Below, in pieces: positions 1 to 8,120 of a stretch of 64,000 nucleotides of DNA (position 1 is its first letter; every line of letters begins with the position of its first letter). The stretch lies in the NCBI RefSeq assembly GCF_014281965.1, contig NZ_JACFTB010000008.1:62001-126000 (forward strand), given 5' to 3'. This DNA is from Rhodococcus sp. BP22 (GTDB taxonomy: Bacteria; Actinomycetota; Actinomycetes; Mycobacteriales; Mycobacteriaceae). The notes beneath the pieces are model-generated. The model was given only the letters and a program-made list of their open reading frames with translations. It was not told where the DNA came from and searched no databases. A program made the position numbers and the translations under genes.

Positions 1-75
1 TACCGGTTGAAGATCGAGGAACGGCTGACGTTGATGCCGAAGAACTTCGAGCTGACGGTGTCAGTCCGGAAGTAG
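1..75 (+). CDS. 3' end of an unidentified protein, cut by window start
   Basis: An open frame enters from the left edge and ends at TAG 73-75, giving 24 C-terminal residues that finish in ELTVSVRK. It overlaps the 3' end of the convergent dinB by about 15 bp. The fragment is too short to assign to a family. It may be chance coding, because the frame cannot be followed upstream. Confidence 0.35.
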   Translation, partial: YRLKIEERLTLMPKNFELTVSVRK

Positions 76-1293
76 CGGAACCGAAGAACCGGAGTTGCGA
101 CCCAACAACACTCCCCTGGTCAAAGCGCCCTTACCGAATTTGGTGTGGACGCCGTCGAGCGCAACGTCGAGCGCAGAAGCGCTCGGCGCATTCTCGGGTC
201 GATCGAACTGCAGCTCGAGTTGCTCGGTGCCCGTACGTTCGATATTGGACACCGTGATGCCCACCAAGGTGATCCCACGCTCGGCGATCAGAGATGCAGT
301 TTCCTGAAGTAGCGACAGGGACGCGTCGAGAATGGCCTGGGTGTCGGCCGTTGCACGGCCCAGCGTGCGGGAACGCGTGATGCGGGTGAAGTCACCGAAC
401 CGTACGCTCAAAACCACTGTGCGACCGGTGCGTTCAGCGGCACGCATCCGCTGCGTCACTCGATCCACCAGGGCGATGAGGGAGACCTTCACCTCCGCCG
501 ACGACGTCGGGCCGCTCCCGAGTGCATGCTGCGCACCGATGGAACTGCGCCCCCGATACGTCTGAACCTGTCGGGGATCGCGATTGTTGGCGAGTGAATA
601 CAGATGATGCCCGGCGCCTTTACCGAGAATCGACACGATGGAGGCTTCGCTGTGGGCGGCGATGTCACCGATGGTCACGATGTCGAACGCATGGAGCTTG
701 TCTGCGGTGACCTTACCGACGCCCCATAGCCGCTCGATCTTCAGCGGATGAAGGAACTCGAGCTCACTGCCGGGCGGAACCAACAGCAACCCGTCCGGCT
801 TTCCGACCGCACTGGCCACTTTCGCCAGAAACTTGGTGCAGGCGATGCCGACAGTGATGGGCAGGCCGACCTGCTCCTTGACCTCACGCCGCAGCTTTTC
901 GGCGATCTGGACCGGGGTGCCTCTGATCTTGCCCAACCCACCGACTTCGAGGAACGCCTCGTCGACGGAAATGCCCTCCACGAGCGGAGTGGTGTTACGA
1001 AAGATCTCGAATACGGCCCGGCTCGCCTCGGTGTACGCGTCCATACGAGGGGCAACGAAAATCGCGTGCGGACACAGTGCCCGGGCTCGAGCGCCGCTCA
1101 TGGGGGTCCGCACCCCGAATGCTTTGGCCTCGTAACTGGCGGCGAGCACGACACCACCGCCGACCAACACCGGTTTGCCGCGAAGGCGTGGGTCGTCTCG
1201 CTGCTCTACCGACGCATAGAAAGAGTCCAGATCGGCGTGCATGATGCTGGCCTCAGCACTGCTCGCCGGGGCGTCGGGGGCGAACTCGGTCAC
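61..1293 (-). CDS. dinB: DNA polymerase IV (Y family), DinB3-like
   Basis: Translesion polymerase that extends past damaged template bases with low fidelity. The palm motifs HADLDSFYASVEQ near the N-terminus and SVDEAF about 95 residues later supply the metal-binding Asp and Glu residues. ASYEAKAFGVRT, the helix-hairpin-helix stretch LWGVGKVTADKL and a little-finger domain follow. Near the C-terminus QLELQF resembles a beta-clamp peptide. The open frame runs back to 1509, but that part lies antisense-free inside fadA6 coding sequence and looks random. GTG 1293 gives about 410 residues and ATG 1242 about 393; I prefer one of these. The sequence resembles what I recall of mycobacterial DinB3. 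It follows fadA6 on the same strand, probably as readthrough rather than for a shared role. Confidence 0.88.
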   Translation of the reverse strand: MTEFAPDAPASSAEASIMHADLDSFYASVEQRDDPRLRGKPVLVGGGVVLAASYEAKAFGVRTPMSGARARALCPHAIFVAPRMDAYTEASRAVFEIFRNTTPLVEGISVDEAFLEVGGLGKIRGTPVQIAEKLRREVKEQVGLPITVGIACTKFLAKVASAVGKPDGLLLVPPGSELEFLHPLKIERLWGVGKVTADKLHAFDIVTIGDIAAHSEASIVSILGKGAGHHLYSLANNRDPRQVQTYRGRSSIGAQHALGSGPTSSAEVKVSLIALVDRVTQRMRAAERTGRTVVLSVRFGDFTRITRSRTLGRATADTQAILDASLSLLQETASLIAERGITLVGITVSNIERTGTEQLELQFDRPENAPSASALDVALDGVHTKFGKGALTRGVLLGRNSGSSVPLLPD

Positions 1294-1351
1294 GACCACA
1301 GGGTCGCACACAGGTCCGACATTCGCCCCGACGTCGGCGCTTACGCGAGAA

Positions 1352-2500
1352 TCAGAGCCGTTCGATGATCGTGACGTTGGCGGTACCGCCGCCTTCACAG
1401 ACGGTCTGCAGGCCGTAGCGGCCACCGGTACGTTCGAGTTCACACAGCATGGTGGCGAAGAGCTTTGCCCCCGTCGCGCCGAGTGGGTGCCCGAGAGCGA
1501 TCGCACCACCGTTGATGTTGACCCGGGCCGGATCAGCGCCGGTCTCCTTCAGCCATGCCAGGACAACGGGAGCGAACGCCTCGTTGATTTCCACGACGTC
1601 GATGTCGTCGATCGACAGGCCTGCCTTCTCGAGTGCGTGCTTGGTGGCCGTGATCGGCGCACTCAGCATGAAGATCGGGTCGTCTCCGCGAGCACTGAGG
1701 TGATGGATCCGGGCGCGCGGGGTGAGTCCGTGTGCCTCGACTGCTGCTGCGGAGGCCACGAGAGTCGCGCTCGCTCCGTCACAGATCTGGCTGGCGAGGG
1801 CCGCGGTGAGCCGTCCACCCTCGACGAGGGTCTTGAGCGAAGCCATCTTCTCGAGAGTCGTCTCACGCGGGCATTCGTCGACCATGAAGTCGCCGACGCC
1901 GACGATCTCGCGATCGAATCGCCCTTCGGCTATAGCGTGCCGAGCGCGCTGATGGCTGGCCAGAGCGAACTGCTCCATGTCTTCACGCGTGACGTCCCAC
2001 TTCTCGGCGATGAGCTCGGCGCCGCGGAACTGCGAGACTTCCTGCTTGCCGTAGCGGTGTTCCCACCCCTTCGACCCGCTGAACGGGGTCTCGAAGCCGT
2101 ACTGCTGTCCCACGACCATCGCTGCCGCGATCGGGATCTGTGTCATGTTCTGTACGCCACCGGCGACAATCAGATCCGACGTCCCACTCATGACGGCCTG
2201 GGCGGCGAAGTGAATCGCCTGCTGGCTCGAACCGCACTGACGATCGACGGTGACCCCTGGTACTTCCTCCGGGAATCCGGCCGCCAACCACGCTGTGCGC
2301 GCGATGTTTCCGGCTTGCCCACCGATGGCGTCGACGCAGCCGAAAATGACATCGTCGATCTGGGACGGATCGATCGAGGACCGATCCATCAGGGAACGCA
2401 GGACGCTCGCACCGAGATCGGCGGGGTGCGTCTCGGCGAGGGAACCGCCGCGCTTACCGACCGGAGTTCGAACAGCGTCGATTATATAGGCCTCGGGCAT
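1352..2500 (-). CDS. fadA6: Acetyl-CoA acyltransferase FadA6 (steroid ring C/D thiolase)
   Basis: Thiolase of 382 residues. The nucleophile is Cys89 in VDRQCGSSQ, NEAFAP lies in the C-terminal half, and GHPLGATG and QTVCEGGG carry the catalytic His and second Cys. The sequence closely follows M. tuberculosis FadA6 (Rv3556c) as I remember it, including CVDAIGGQAGNIAR and VPGVTVDRQCGSSQQAI. FadA6 acts late in degradation of rings C and D, releasing acetyl-CoA from a beta-keto intermediate after ring opening. It starts 12 bp after kstR2 on the same strand, so the pair probably forms one KstR2-controlled transcript. Confidence 0.93.
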   Translation of the reverse strand: MPEAYIIDAVRTPVGKRGGSLAETHPADLGASVLRSLMDRSSIDPSQIDDVIFGCVDAIGGQAGNIARTAWLAAGFPEEVPGVTVDRQCGSSQQAIHFAAQAVMSGTSDLIVAGGVQNMTQIPIAAAMVVGQQYGFETPFSGSKGWEHRYGKQEVSQFRGAELIAEKWDVTREDMEQFALASHQRARHAIAEGRFDREIVGVGDFMVDECPRETTLEKMASLKTLVEGGRLTAALASQICDGASATLVASAAAVEAHGLTPRARIHHLSARGDDPIFMLSAPITATKHALEKAGLSIDDIDVVEINEAFAPVVLAWLKETGADPARVNINGGAIALGHPLGATGAKLFATMLCELERTGGRYGLQTVCEGGGTANVTIIERL

Positions 2501-2512
2501 GGGAAGACTCTC

Positions 2513-3142
2513 CTAGGTTGACGCCGTGCGGGATCGTGTGACGGACTTGGGAGTGCTCGACAATCCGTCGAGCACGATGGCGAGATATTGCTGCGCGACG
2601 GCTTCCGCGGTGAGCTTGCCACCCGGGCGATACCACCGGACTGCCACCCACACTGTGTCGCGCATGAATCGGTAGACGAGTTCGACGTCGACATCCGGCC
2701 GGAAGCTGCCATCTGCGATACCGCGCTCGACCACACCGTTCCAGAGTTCACGAAACTCACTATTACGCTCGGTGATGTACTCGAAGCGTTCGGTGCCGAC
2801 GAGGTGCTTGGCCTCGTCCTGATAGATCGCGACGGCCGAATGCGAGCGGTCGATCGCGTCGAACGACGCCACTACGAGACCTTCCAGGGTTTCCCGCGGA
2901 CCCAATCCCTCTGCCACAATTTTGTGGTAGCTGTCGAAGAGTTCGTCGAGGAACCCCCGCAGAATCTCGTCGACCATCGACTCCTTGGAGTCGAAGTGGT
3001 GATAGAGACTTCCGGAGAGGATCCCAGCTGCGTCGGCAATGTCACGGACCGTCGTTGCACGCATGCCACGTTCGGCAAAGAGCGTCGCGGCGAGCTCGAG
3101 CAGCTCTTCGCGTCGTCCTACGGCTTTGGGGGTTCGGGGCAC
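2513..3142 (-). CDS. kstR2: TetR-family repressor KstR2
   Basis: Ligand-responsive repressor of the steroid ring C/D genes; the known effector in mycobacteria is HIP-CoA. The N-terminal helix-turn-helix is RATTVRDIADAAGILSGSLY followed by HHFDSKE, and the C-terminal half contains VYRFMRDTVWVAVRWYRPGG, matching remembered KstR2 (Rv3557c). The frame opens at GTG 3166, but that codon lies inside the operator at 3158-3171. GTG 3142 or GTG 3148 is therefore more likely; 3142 gives 209 residues. There is no obvious Shine-Dalgarno, so the message may be leaderless. It lies immediately upstream of fadA6. Confidence 0.93.
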   Translation of the reverse strand: MPRTPKAVGRREELLELAATLFAERGMRATTVRDIADAAGILSGSLYHHFDSKESMVDEILRGFLDELFDSYHKIVAEGLGPRETLEGLVVASFDAIDRSHSAVAIYQDEAKHLVGTERFEYITERNSEFRELWNGVVERGIADGSFRPDVDVELVYRFMRDTVWVAVRWYRPGGKLTAEAVAQQYLAIVLDGLSSTPKSVTRSRTAST

Positions 3143-3157
3143 GAGCACACCATACCA

Positions 3158-3171
3158 ACCAAGCACTTGCT
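3158..3171. promoter_or_regulatory. KstR2 operator upstream of kstR2-fadA6
   Basis: ACCAAGCACTTGCT fits the published KstR2 pattern AnCAAGnnCTTGnT exactly. It lies 16 bp ahead of the preferred kstR2 start, consistent with autoregulation. An identical 14-mer lies at 7114-7127. Confidence 0.85.
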
Positions 3172-3188
3172 TTGCATACGTGCAGGGG

Positions 3189-5054
3189 TCAGGCCGTCAG
3201 GTGATGTACGAAGCACCATCGCCAGTTCTCCCCCGGCTCGGCGGATTCCATGACGGGGTGGCCTGTCTCCCGGAAGTGTGCGGTGGCGTGCTGGCGCGCC
3301 GAGGAGTCGCAACACCCGATGTGTCCACAATTCAGACAGGCACGCAGCGCGACCCATTCCGTCCCGTCGCGGACGCACTCATGACAAGTGCCGTCGGTGT
3401 GTGTTTGCTCTTCCGGGTATCGGTCGAGATCTTCGCATGAGACTCCGGGGTGGCCACGCAGTTCGTTCGACGCTCGAATATCTCGACGCGACTCACTCCC
3501 CGCGTCGATCATCGATTCCTCGACGTCGAGCATCCCCAGTACTTCGCCGACGACCTCGGAGGGCACCTTTCCGGAACTGCGGATCTCGAGAATTCGATCG
3601 CGTTCGGCCTTGATCATGGTCAATCGGACGCGGGCGTACAGCTCGCTGGGGGACTCCTGATCCGCGGTGGTCCCGAGTCGCTCCCATGCAGCGGAATTGC
3701 GTTGCTCCACGCGTTGACGCACGAGGGTGTCGATGTCGTGGGGGTCCTCGTATTCGAGCTTGTCGAGCTCGGCATATCCCGCTTTCGACGCTTGCTGCAG
3801 CAGGGTGGCGCGTGCCAAGGCGTCATCCATCGGATCAGGTGACGGGACCTTCAGCCGCCGGGCGAGCAGCGGAAGCGAAAGCCCTTGCAGGAACAGAGTC
3901 CCGGCGACGACCGTGAAAGCAATGAGAAGCAGGACTTCTCTGTCCTGGGTTCCCAACGGAATGATGAAGGCGGCGGCGAGTGTGACGACTCCGCGCATCC
4001 CGGCCCAGCCGATGAGCAGTGTGTAGCGCCACGACGGGACCGTGCCGGTCGTGAGATCGGCCCCCGGGCGTACCAGGGCGTAGCGGGAGACGAACACCCA
4101 GAAGATTCGGATCACGATCACACCTACGAGCGTGGCTGCGCACACCGAGACGATGGTCAGGAGCGAGAGCGAACTTTTGGCGACGTCGTGCACGATCCAC
4201 GACGCCTGTAGGCCGATGAGCAGGAATACTGCATTCTCGAGAATGAAGGCGATGGTTCGCCAGTTGATGCGCTCCGCGATCCGGGATTGCGCCGACTGCA
4301 GGATCGGGGCTTCGTGTCCGAGCAACAGTCCGGCGACGACGACCGCCAGTACACCGGAGGCACTGATCTCCTCGGCCAAGAGATATGCAGCGAACGGGAC
4401 GACGAACGAAATCGCGGTATCCAGCACGGGATTGGTCAGTCTGCGCCGTAAGTTGGCGACAACGTAGAACGTCACCAGGCCGACTGCAACGCCGCCGCCT
4501 GCCGCGATGACGAAGTCGAGTCCGATCCGGCCGGCATTCACCGAATTACTCAGCGCATAAATTGCCGTGCTCAGCGCGACGAGGGCCGTCGCGTCGTTGA
4601 GCAGCGATTCACCTTCGAGGATCGTGACTATCTGACGAGGTAGGCCGATTCGGCGTCCGATTGCAGAGGCCGCGACCGCATCCGGTGGTGCCACGACTGC
4701 ACCGATCGCGAGCGATGCGGGCCAGGAGATCCCCGGCAGGATGGCGTGCACGATTGCGCCGACGCCGATTGCCGTGACGGCAACCAGCACGACCGACAGT
4801 AGAAGGATCGATCGGCGGTTGGCATTGATATCGACCAGAGAGGACTGGATCGCCGTCGCATAGAGCAGGGGCGGAAGCAGTCCGAGCAATACCACCTCGG
4901 GTTCGAGGTGGATCTCCGGCATTCCCGGCGCGTAGGACGCCGCGACCCCTACCACGATCAGCAGTAGGGGCGGCGGAACGCCCAGTCGCTCGGCCAGGCC
5001 CGCGACGGTGAGTACACCGACCGCGAGGGCCACGAGAAAGACAGCGATCTCCAT
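3189..5054 (-). CDS. CPA1-type Na+(K+)/H+ antiporter with C-terminal UBP zinc finger
   Basis: Integral membrane cation/proton antiporter of 621 residues. The first 400 or so residues hold about 12 hydrophobic segments with the CPA1 motifs VVAPPDAVAASAIG and EGESLLNDATALV. Residues about 405-520 are a charged cytosolic region. The last 90 residues form a Cys/His-rich UBP-type zinc finger: HTDGTCHEC, ACLNCGHIGCCDS and HATAHFRETGHPV. UBP fingers bind the C-terminal glycine of ubiquitin in eukaryotes; their bacterial ligand is unclear. It lies between kstR2 and ipdF on the same strand but has no evident steroid role and no operator of its own was seen. Confidence 0.88.
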   Translation of the reverse strand: MEIAVFLVALAVGVLTVAGLAERLGVPPPLLLIVVGVAASYAPGMPEIHLEPEVVLLGLLPPLLYATAIQSSLVDINANRRSILLLSVVLVAVTAIGVGAIVHAILPGISWPASLAIGAVVAPPDAVAASAIGRRIGLPRQIVTILEGESLLNDATALVALSTAIYALSNSVNAGRIGLDFVIAAGGGVAVGLVTFYVVANLRRRLTNPVLDTAISFVVPFAAYLLAEEISASGVLAVVVAGLLLGHEAPILQSAQSRIAERINWRTIAFILENAVFLLIGLQASWIVHDVAKSSLSLLTIVSVCAATLVGVIVIRIFWVFVSRYALVRPGADLTTGTVPSWRYTLLIGWAGMRGVVTLAAAFIIPLGTQDREVLLLIAFTVVAGTLFLQGLSLPLLARRLKVPSPDPMDDALARATLLQQASKAGYAELDKLEYEDPHDIDTLVRQRVEQRNSAAWERLGTTADQESPSELYARVRLTMIKAERDRILEIRSSGKVPSEVVGEVLGMLDVEESMIDAGSESRRDIRASNELRGHPGVSCEDLDRYPEEQTHTDGTCHECVRDGTEWVALRACLNCGHIGCCDSSARQHATAHFRETGHPVMESAEPGENWRWCFVHHLTA

Positions 5055-5106
5055 AGCCAGTCATTGTCCCCGCATCCTCGCCGGACGGCGAAGTGAGGGA
5101 CCCGTC

Positions 5107-5904
5107 TCAGGCCCGCTGGCTGGAGACGGACACCACCTCACCGGTCAGGTAGCTCGAGTAGTCGCTGGCCAGCATCGCGATGGTTGCTGCGATTTCCCAC
5201 GGTTCCGCAGCGCGGCCGAAGGCCTCGTCCGCAGACAGTTGGTCGAGAAGATCCTCGGAGGTCACCTTGGCGAGGAACGCATGCTTTGCGATGCTCGGTG
5301 CGACGGCATTGATTCGCACTCCGAATTCGGCTGCTTCGACGGCGGAGCAGCGGGTCAGCGCCATGACGCCGGCTTTCGCGGCGGCGTAGTGCGCCTGTCC
5401 CTTCTGCGCGCGCCAGCCGAGGACGCTTGCATTGTTGACGATGACGCCACCGTGACCGGCAGTACGGAAGTACCGCAATGCCTCCCGGGTGCAGCGGAAC
5501 GTGCCGTTCAGCGTGATGTCGAGGACTCGATCCCACTGCTCGTCGGTCATGTCCACGACGGGAACTTCGCCACCGAGACCTGCGTTGTTGACGAGGATGT
5601 CGATGCGGCCCATCCGCTCGGCGGCCGTGTCGATGAGGTTGCGTACCTGCTCGGTGCTCGATACATCGCACACCGCGGACTCGACTCGGGCGTCGGGGAA
5701 CTGCTCAGCCAAGCTTTCGCGAGTGGCGTCGAGCCTGCGCTCGTGCCAGTCGGAGACGAGGACGTCCCCACCTTCGGCGAGTATCCGACGCGCCGTTGCC
5801 GAACCGATGCCGGTTCCGGCTGCGGCGGTCACGACGGCAACCCGGCCGACGAGTAGTCCGTGGCCGGATATCTCGGCCGGTGGGGTGGACAGTGGTCCGG
5901 TCAT
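5107..5904 (-). CDS. ipdF: Short-chain dehydrogenase IpdF (steroid ring C/D catabolism)
   Basis: NAD(P)-dependent SDR of 265 residues. It has a glycine-rich TAAAGTGIGSATARR cofactor motif near residue 30, LVNNAG, an active-site Ser in NNASVLG, and YAAAK with the catalytic Tyr and Lys. The family member in M. tuberculosis (Rv3559c) and Rhodococcus oxidises or reduces the 5-hydroxyl of HIP-CoA derivatives. The start ATG overlaps the fadE30 stop (ATGA), so translation is coupled. The substrate is inferred from sequence resemblance and position. Confidence 0.9.
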   Translation of the reverse strand: MTGPLSTPPAEISGHGLLVGRVAVVTAAAGTGIGSATARRILAEGGDVLVSDWHERRLDATRESLAEQFPDARVESAVCDVSSTEQVRNLIDTAAERMGRIDILVNNAGLGGEVPVVDMTDEQWDRVLDITLNGTFRCTREALRYFRTAGHGGVIVNNASVLGWRAQKGQAHYAAAKAGVMALTRCSAVEAAEFGVRINAVAPSIAKHAFLAKVTSEDLLDQLSADEAFGRAAEPWEIAATIAMLASDYSSYLTGEVVSVSSQRA

Positions 5905-7097
5905 GGACGCGCCTCTCGGGGTAGGCCGAGCACTCGCTCGGAGATGATGTTGCGCTGCACTTCGTTCGATCCGCCGTAGATGGTGTCGGCGCGAGTGAAG
6001 AGGTACAGCCGTTGCAGGTTGGTCAGTTCTTCTTCGTAGGTCAGTGAATTCGCACCGAGCACGTCCATGGCGAGTTCACCGAGTCCTCGATGCCAATTGG
6101 CCCACAGGAGCTTCGAGACCGATGCCTCGCCGCCGCTCGTGCCGGCGTCGACGGTTGCCAGTGTGCGCAACGCGTGCGCTCGCATCACCGACAGTCCGAT
6201 CCGCGCCCGTGCCAGCCGGTCGCTCAGAATCGGGTCCGCGGCCGAACCGTTGCGCTGGGCAATTTCCTCGATACCGTCGAGTTCGCGGGCGAATCCGACC
6301 TGCTGCCCGAGCGTGGATACCCCGCGCTCGAAGGTCAGCGTTCCCATGGCAATTCGCCACCCGTCTCCGGGTTCGCCGACTACGAGGTCCGCCTCGGTTC
6401 GAGCATCCTCGAAGAACACTTCGTTGAACTCGGACGTTCCGGTCAACTGGTTGATGGGTCGAACGGTTACACCGGGTTGATCCATCGGCACGAGGAGATA
6501 CGACAGGCCGGCGTGCCGTTTGGATCCTGGTTCGGTCCGAGTGAGGACGAAACACCAGTCGGCGACGTGCGCCAGCGAAGTCCAGATCTTCTGGCCGTTG
6601 ATTACCCAGCCTCGATCGTCGAGGCGTGCCGTCGTGGAGACATTCGCGAGGTCCGAGCCTGCACCGGGCTCCGAGTAGCCCTGGCACCAAAGTTCGGAGA
6701 CCGTATTGATGCCGGGAAGAAAGCGCTTCTTCTGCTCCTCGGTGCCGAACGCGATGAGCGTCGGGCCCAGCAGTTCCTCGCCGACGTGGCTTACGCGCGC
6801 GGGCGCATCGGCCTTGGCGTACTCCTCGTGGAAGATCAACTGCTGATCGAGCGTCGCCGCCCGTCCGCCGTATTCCTCCGGCCAGCCGAGGCAAGTCCAC
6901 CCGGAGGCGGCGAGGTGGCGATCCCACGCGAGCCGCTCTTCGAAGGCCTCATGCTCCCGCCCGGGTCCACCCAGCCCACGTAAGGCTGCGTACTCCCCGT
7001 TCAGATTCTCTGCCAACCATTGTCGAACCTCGGCGGCGAACTCCACATCGGACGCACCCGAGATACCTTGCCGAACCTGCCCCTGGCTTCCATCCAC
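5901..7097 (-). CDS. fadE30: Acyl-CoA dehydrogenase FadE30 (HIP-CoA dehydrogenase)
   Basis: Flavoprotein expected to desaturate the propionyl-CoA side chain of HIP-CoA, the first beta-oxidation step on rings C/D. Diagnostic stretches are CQGYSEPGAGSDLA, INGQKIWTSLAH, TFERGVSTLGQQ and a C-terminal YGGSNEVQRNIISERVLGLP. The MCAD-type base Glu (YEGT) is replaced by Gly, as in other steroid-specific FadEs. The frame opens at 7220, across the operator. GTG 7097 is preferred and gives 398 residues; GTG 7046 would match the shorter mycobacterial N-terminus. It forms an operon with ipdF, and the KstR2 operator lies 17 bp upstream of this start. Confidence 0.92.
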   Translation of the reverse strand: MDGSQGQVRQGISGASDVEFAAEVRQWLAENLNGEYAALRGLGGPGREHEAFEERLAWDRHLAASGWTCLGWPEEYGGRAATLDQQLIFHEEYAKADAPARVSHVGEELLGPTLIAFGTEEQKKRFLPGINTVSELWCQGYSEPGAGSDLANVSTTARLDDRGWVINGQKIWTSLAHVADWCFVLTRTEPGSKRHAGLSYLLVPMDQPGVTVRPINQLTGTSEFNEVFFEDARTEADLVVGEPGDGWRIAMGTLTFERGVSTLGQQVGFARELDGIEEIAQRNGSAADPILSDRLARARIGLSVMRAHALRTLATVDAGTSGGEASVSKLLWANWHRGLGELAMDVLGANSLTYEEELTNLQRLYLFTRADTIYGGSNEVQRNIISERVLGLPREARP

Positions 7098-7113
7098 TTC
7101 AGTAGGATAACCT

Positions 7114-7127
7114 ACCAAGCACTTGCT
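7114..7127. promoter_or_regulatory. KstR2 operator between fadE30 and the crotonase-fadE31-33 operon
   Basis: ACCAAGCACTTGCT matches AnCAAGnnCTTGnT and is identical to the site at 3158. It lies in the 55-bp divergent gap between GTG 7097 (minus) and ATG 7153 (plus), so one site could repress both operons. Confidence 0.85.
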
Positions 7128-7152
7128 TGTTAACGAACCGCCCGAGGAGACC

Positions 7153-7287
7153 ATGACTACGGAACCGAGCATCGGCCCGGACCCACTCCGACATGCGGCA
7201 GGCCCGACGCAGAGCAACACTCGTTACAAGTATTACGAGGCCCCCGGCAAGGCCTCCCGGATCGAACTAGGTAAGGAAATCCGATGA
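7153..7287 (+). CDS. Small ORF (44 codons) coupled to downstream crotonase
   Basis: ATG 7153 follows GAGGAG (7144-7149). The frame reads 44 residues rich in charged and Tyr residues (RYKYYEAPGK in the middle) and ends in TGA 7285-7287, overlapping the next start as ATGA. I recognise no domain, and no signal or membrane segment is visible. It could be a genuine small protein, a translational leader, or a remnant of a lost gene where fadD3 lies in M. tuberculosis. Confidence 0.5.
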   Translation: MTTEPSIGPDPLRHAAGPTQSNTRYKYYEAPGKASRIELGKEIR

Positions 7288-8120
7288 GCGAACCTGTGAC
7301 ATACGAAGTTGTCGACAAGATCGCAACGGTGACGTTGAACAGGCCCGAGTACCGCAATGCGCAGAACTCGGCAATGACCTACGCACTCGACGCCGCATTC
7401 ACCCGCGCGACCGAGGATCCCGATGTCGCGGTGATCATTCTGGCGGGCAACGGCAAACACTTCAGCGCCGGACACGACATCGGTACCCCCGAACGCGACG
7501 TGGACGTCCACTTCGAGAACAAGGCCGTCATGTGGTGGGACCACATCGATCGGGTCGGTGGCGACCAACGTTTCGCTCGCGAGATGGAGGTCTATCTCGG
7601 GATGTGCCGCCGTTGGCGCGAAATCCCGAAGCCGATCATCGCTTCGGTACAGGGCGCCTGCATCGCCGGCGGACTGATGCTCGCTTGGGTATGCGATCTG
7701 ATCGTGGCCTCCGACGATGCATTCTTCTCCGACCCCGTTGTGCGCATGGGCATCCCGGGAGTGGAGTACTTCGCGCATCCGTGGGTACTCGGCACCCGTG
7801 CCGCCAAGGAAATCCTCTACACCGGCGACCGCTTCTCTGCACAGCGCGCCTACGAGTGGGGCATGGTTTCGCGCGTCGTACCGCGAGATGATCTGGAGTC
7901 GGAGACCCGCGCTCTCGCCGGACGCATCTCGGCGATGCCGCAGTTCGGACTTGCGTTGACCAAGAAGGCCGTCAACCAGTGCGAGGACCAGATGGGAATG
8001 CGCGCAGGCATGGACTCGGTATTCGGTCTCCACCACTTTGCGCATGCACACAATGCCGAGGTCGACACCGACTCCCTCGGCGGCATGAACGCCAAGACGA
8101 TGAAGGAGAAGGGCAAGTAA
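7284..8120 (+). CDS. Crotonase-superfamily enzyme lacking canonical catalytic glutamates
   Basis: Enoyl-CoA hydratase/isomerase-fold protein of 278 residues. Oxyanion-hole regions are HFSAGHDI (about 59-66) and QGACIAGGLMLAWVCD (about 123-138). Aligned by eye to rat mitochondrial hydratase, the positions of Glu144 and Glu164 are Met132 and Val152, so simple hydration by the textbook mechanism is doubtful. An AAGGA-type ribosome site at about 7272 precedes the ATG. It heads the fadE31-32-33 operon, so a step in ring C/D breakdown is likely, but it does not look like EchA20. Isomerase, hydrolase or C-C lyase activity are alternatives. Confidence 0.85.
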   Translation: MSEPVTYEVVDKIATVTLNRPEYRNAQNSAMTYALDAAFTRATEDPDVAVIILAGNGKHFSAGHDIGTPERDVDVHFENKAVMWWDHIDRVGGDQRFAREMEVYLGMCRRWREIPKPIIASVQGACIAGGLMLAWVCDLIVASDDAFFSDPVVRMGIPGVEYFAHPWVLGTRAAKEILYTGDRFSAQRAYEWGMVSRVVPRDDLESETRALAGRISAMPQFGLALTKKAVNQCEDQMGMRAGMDSVFGLHHFAHAHNAEVDTDSLGGMNAKTMKEKGK

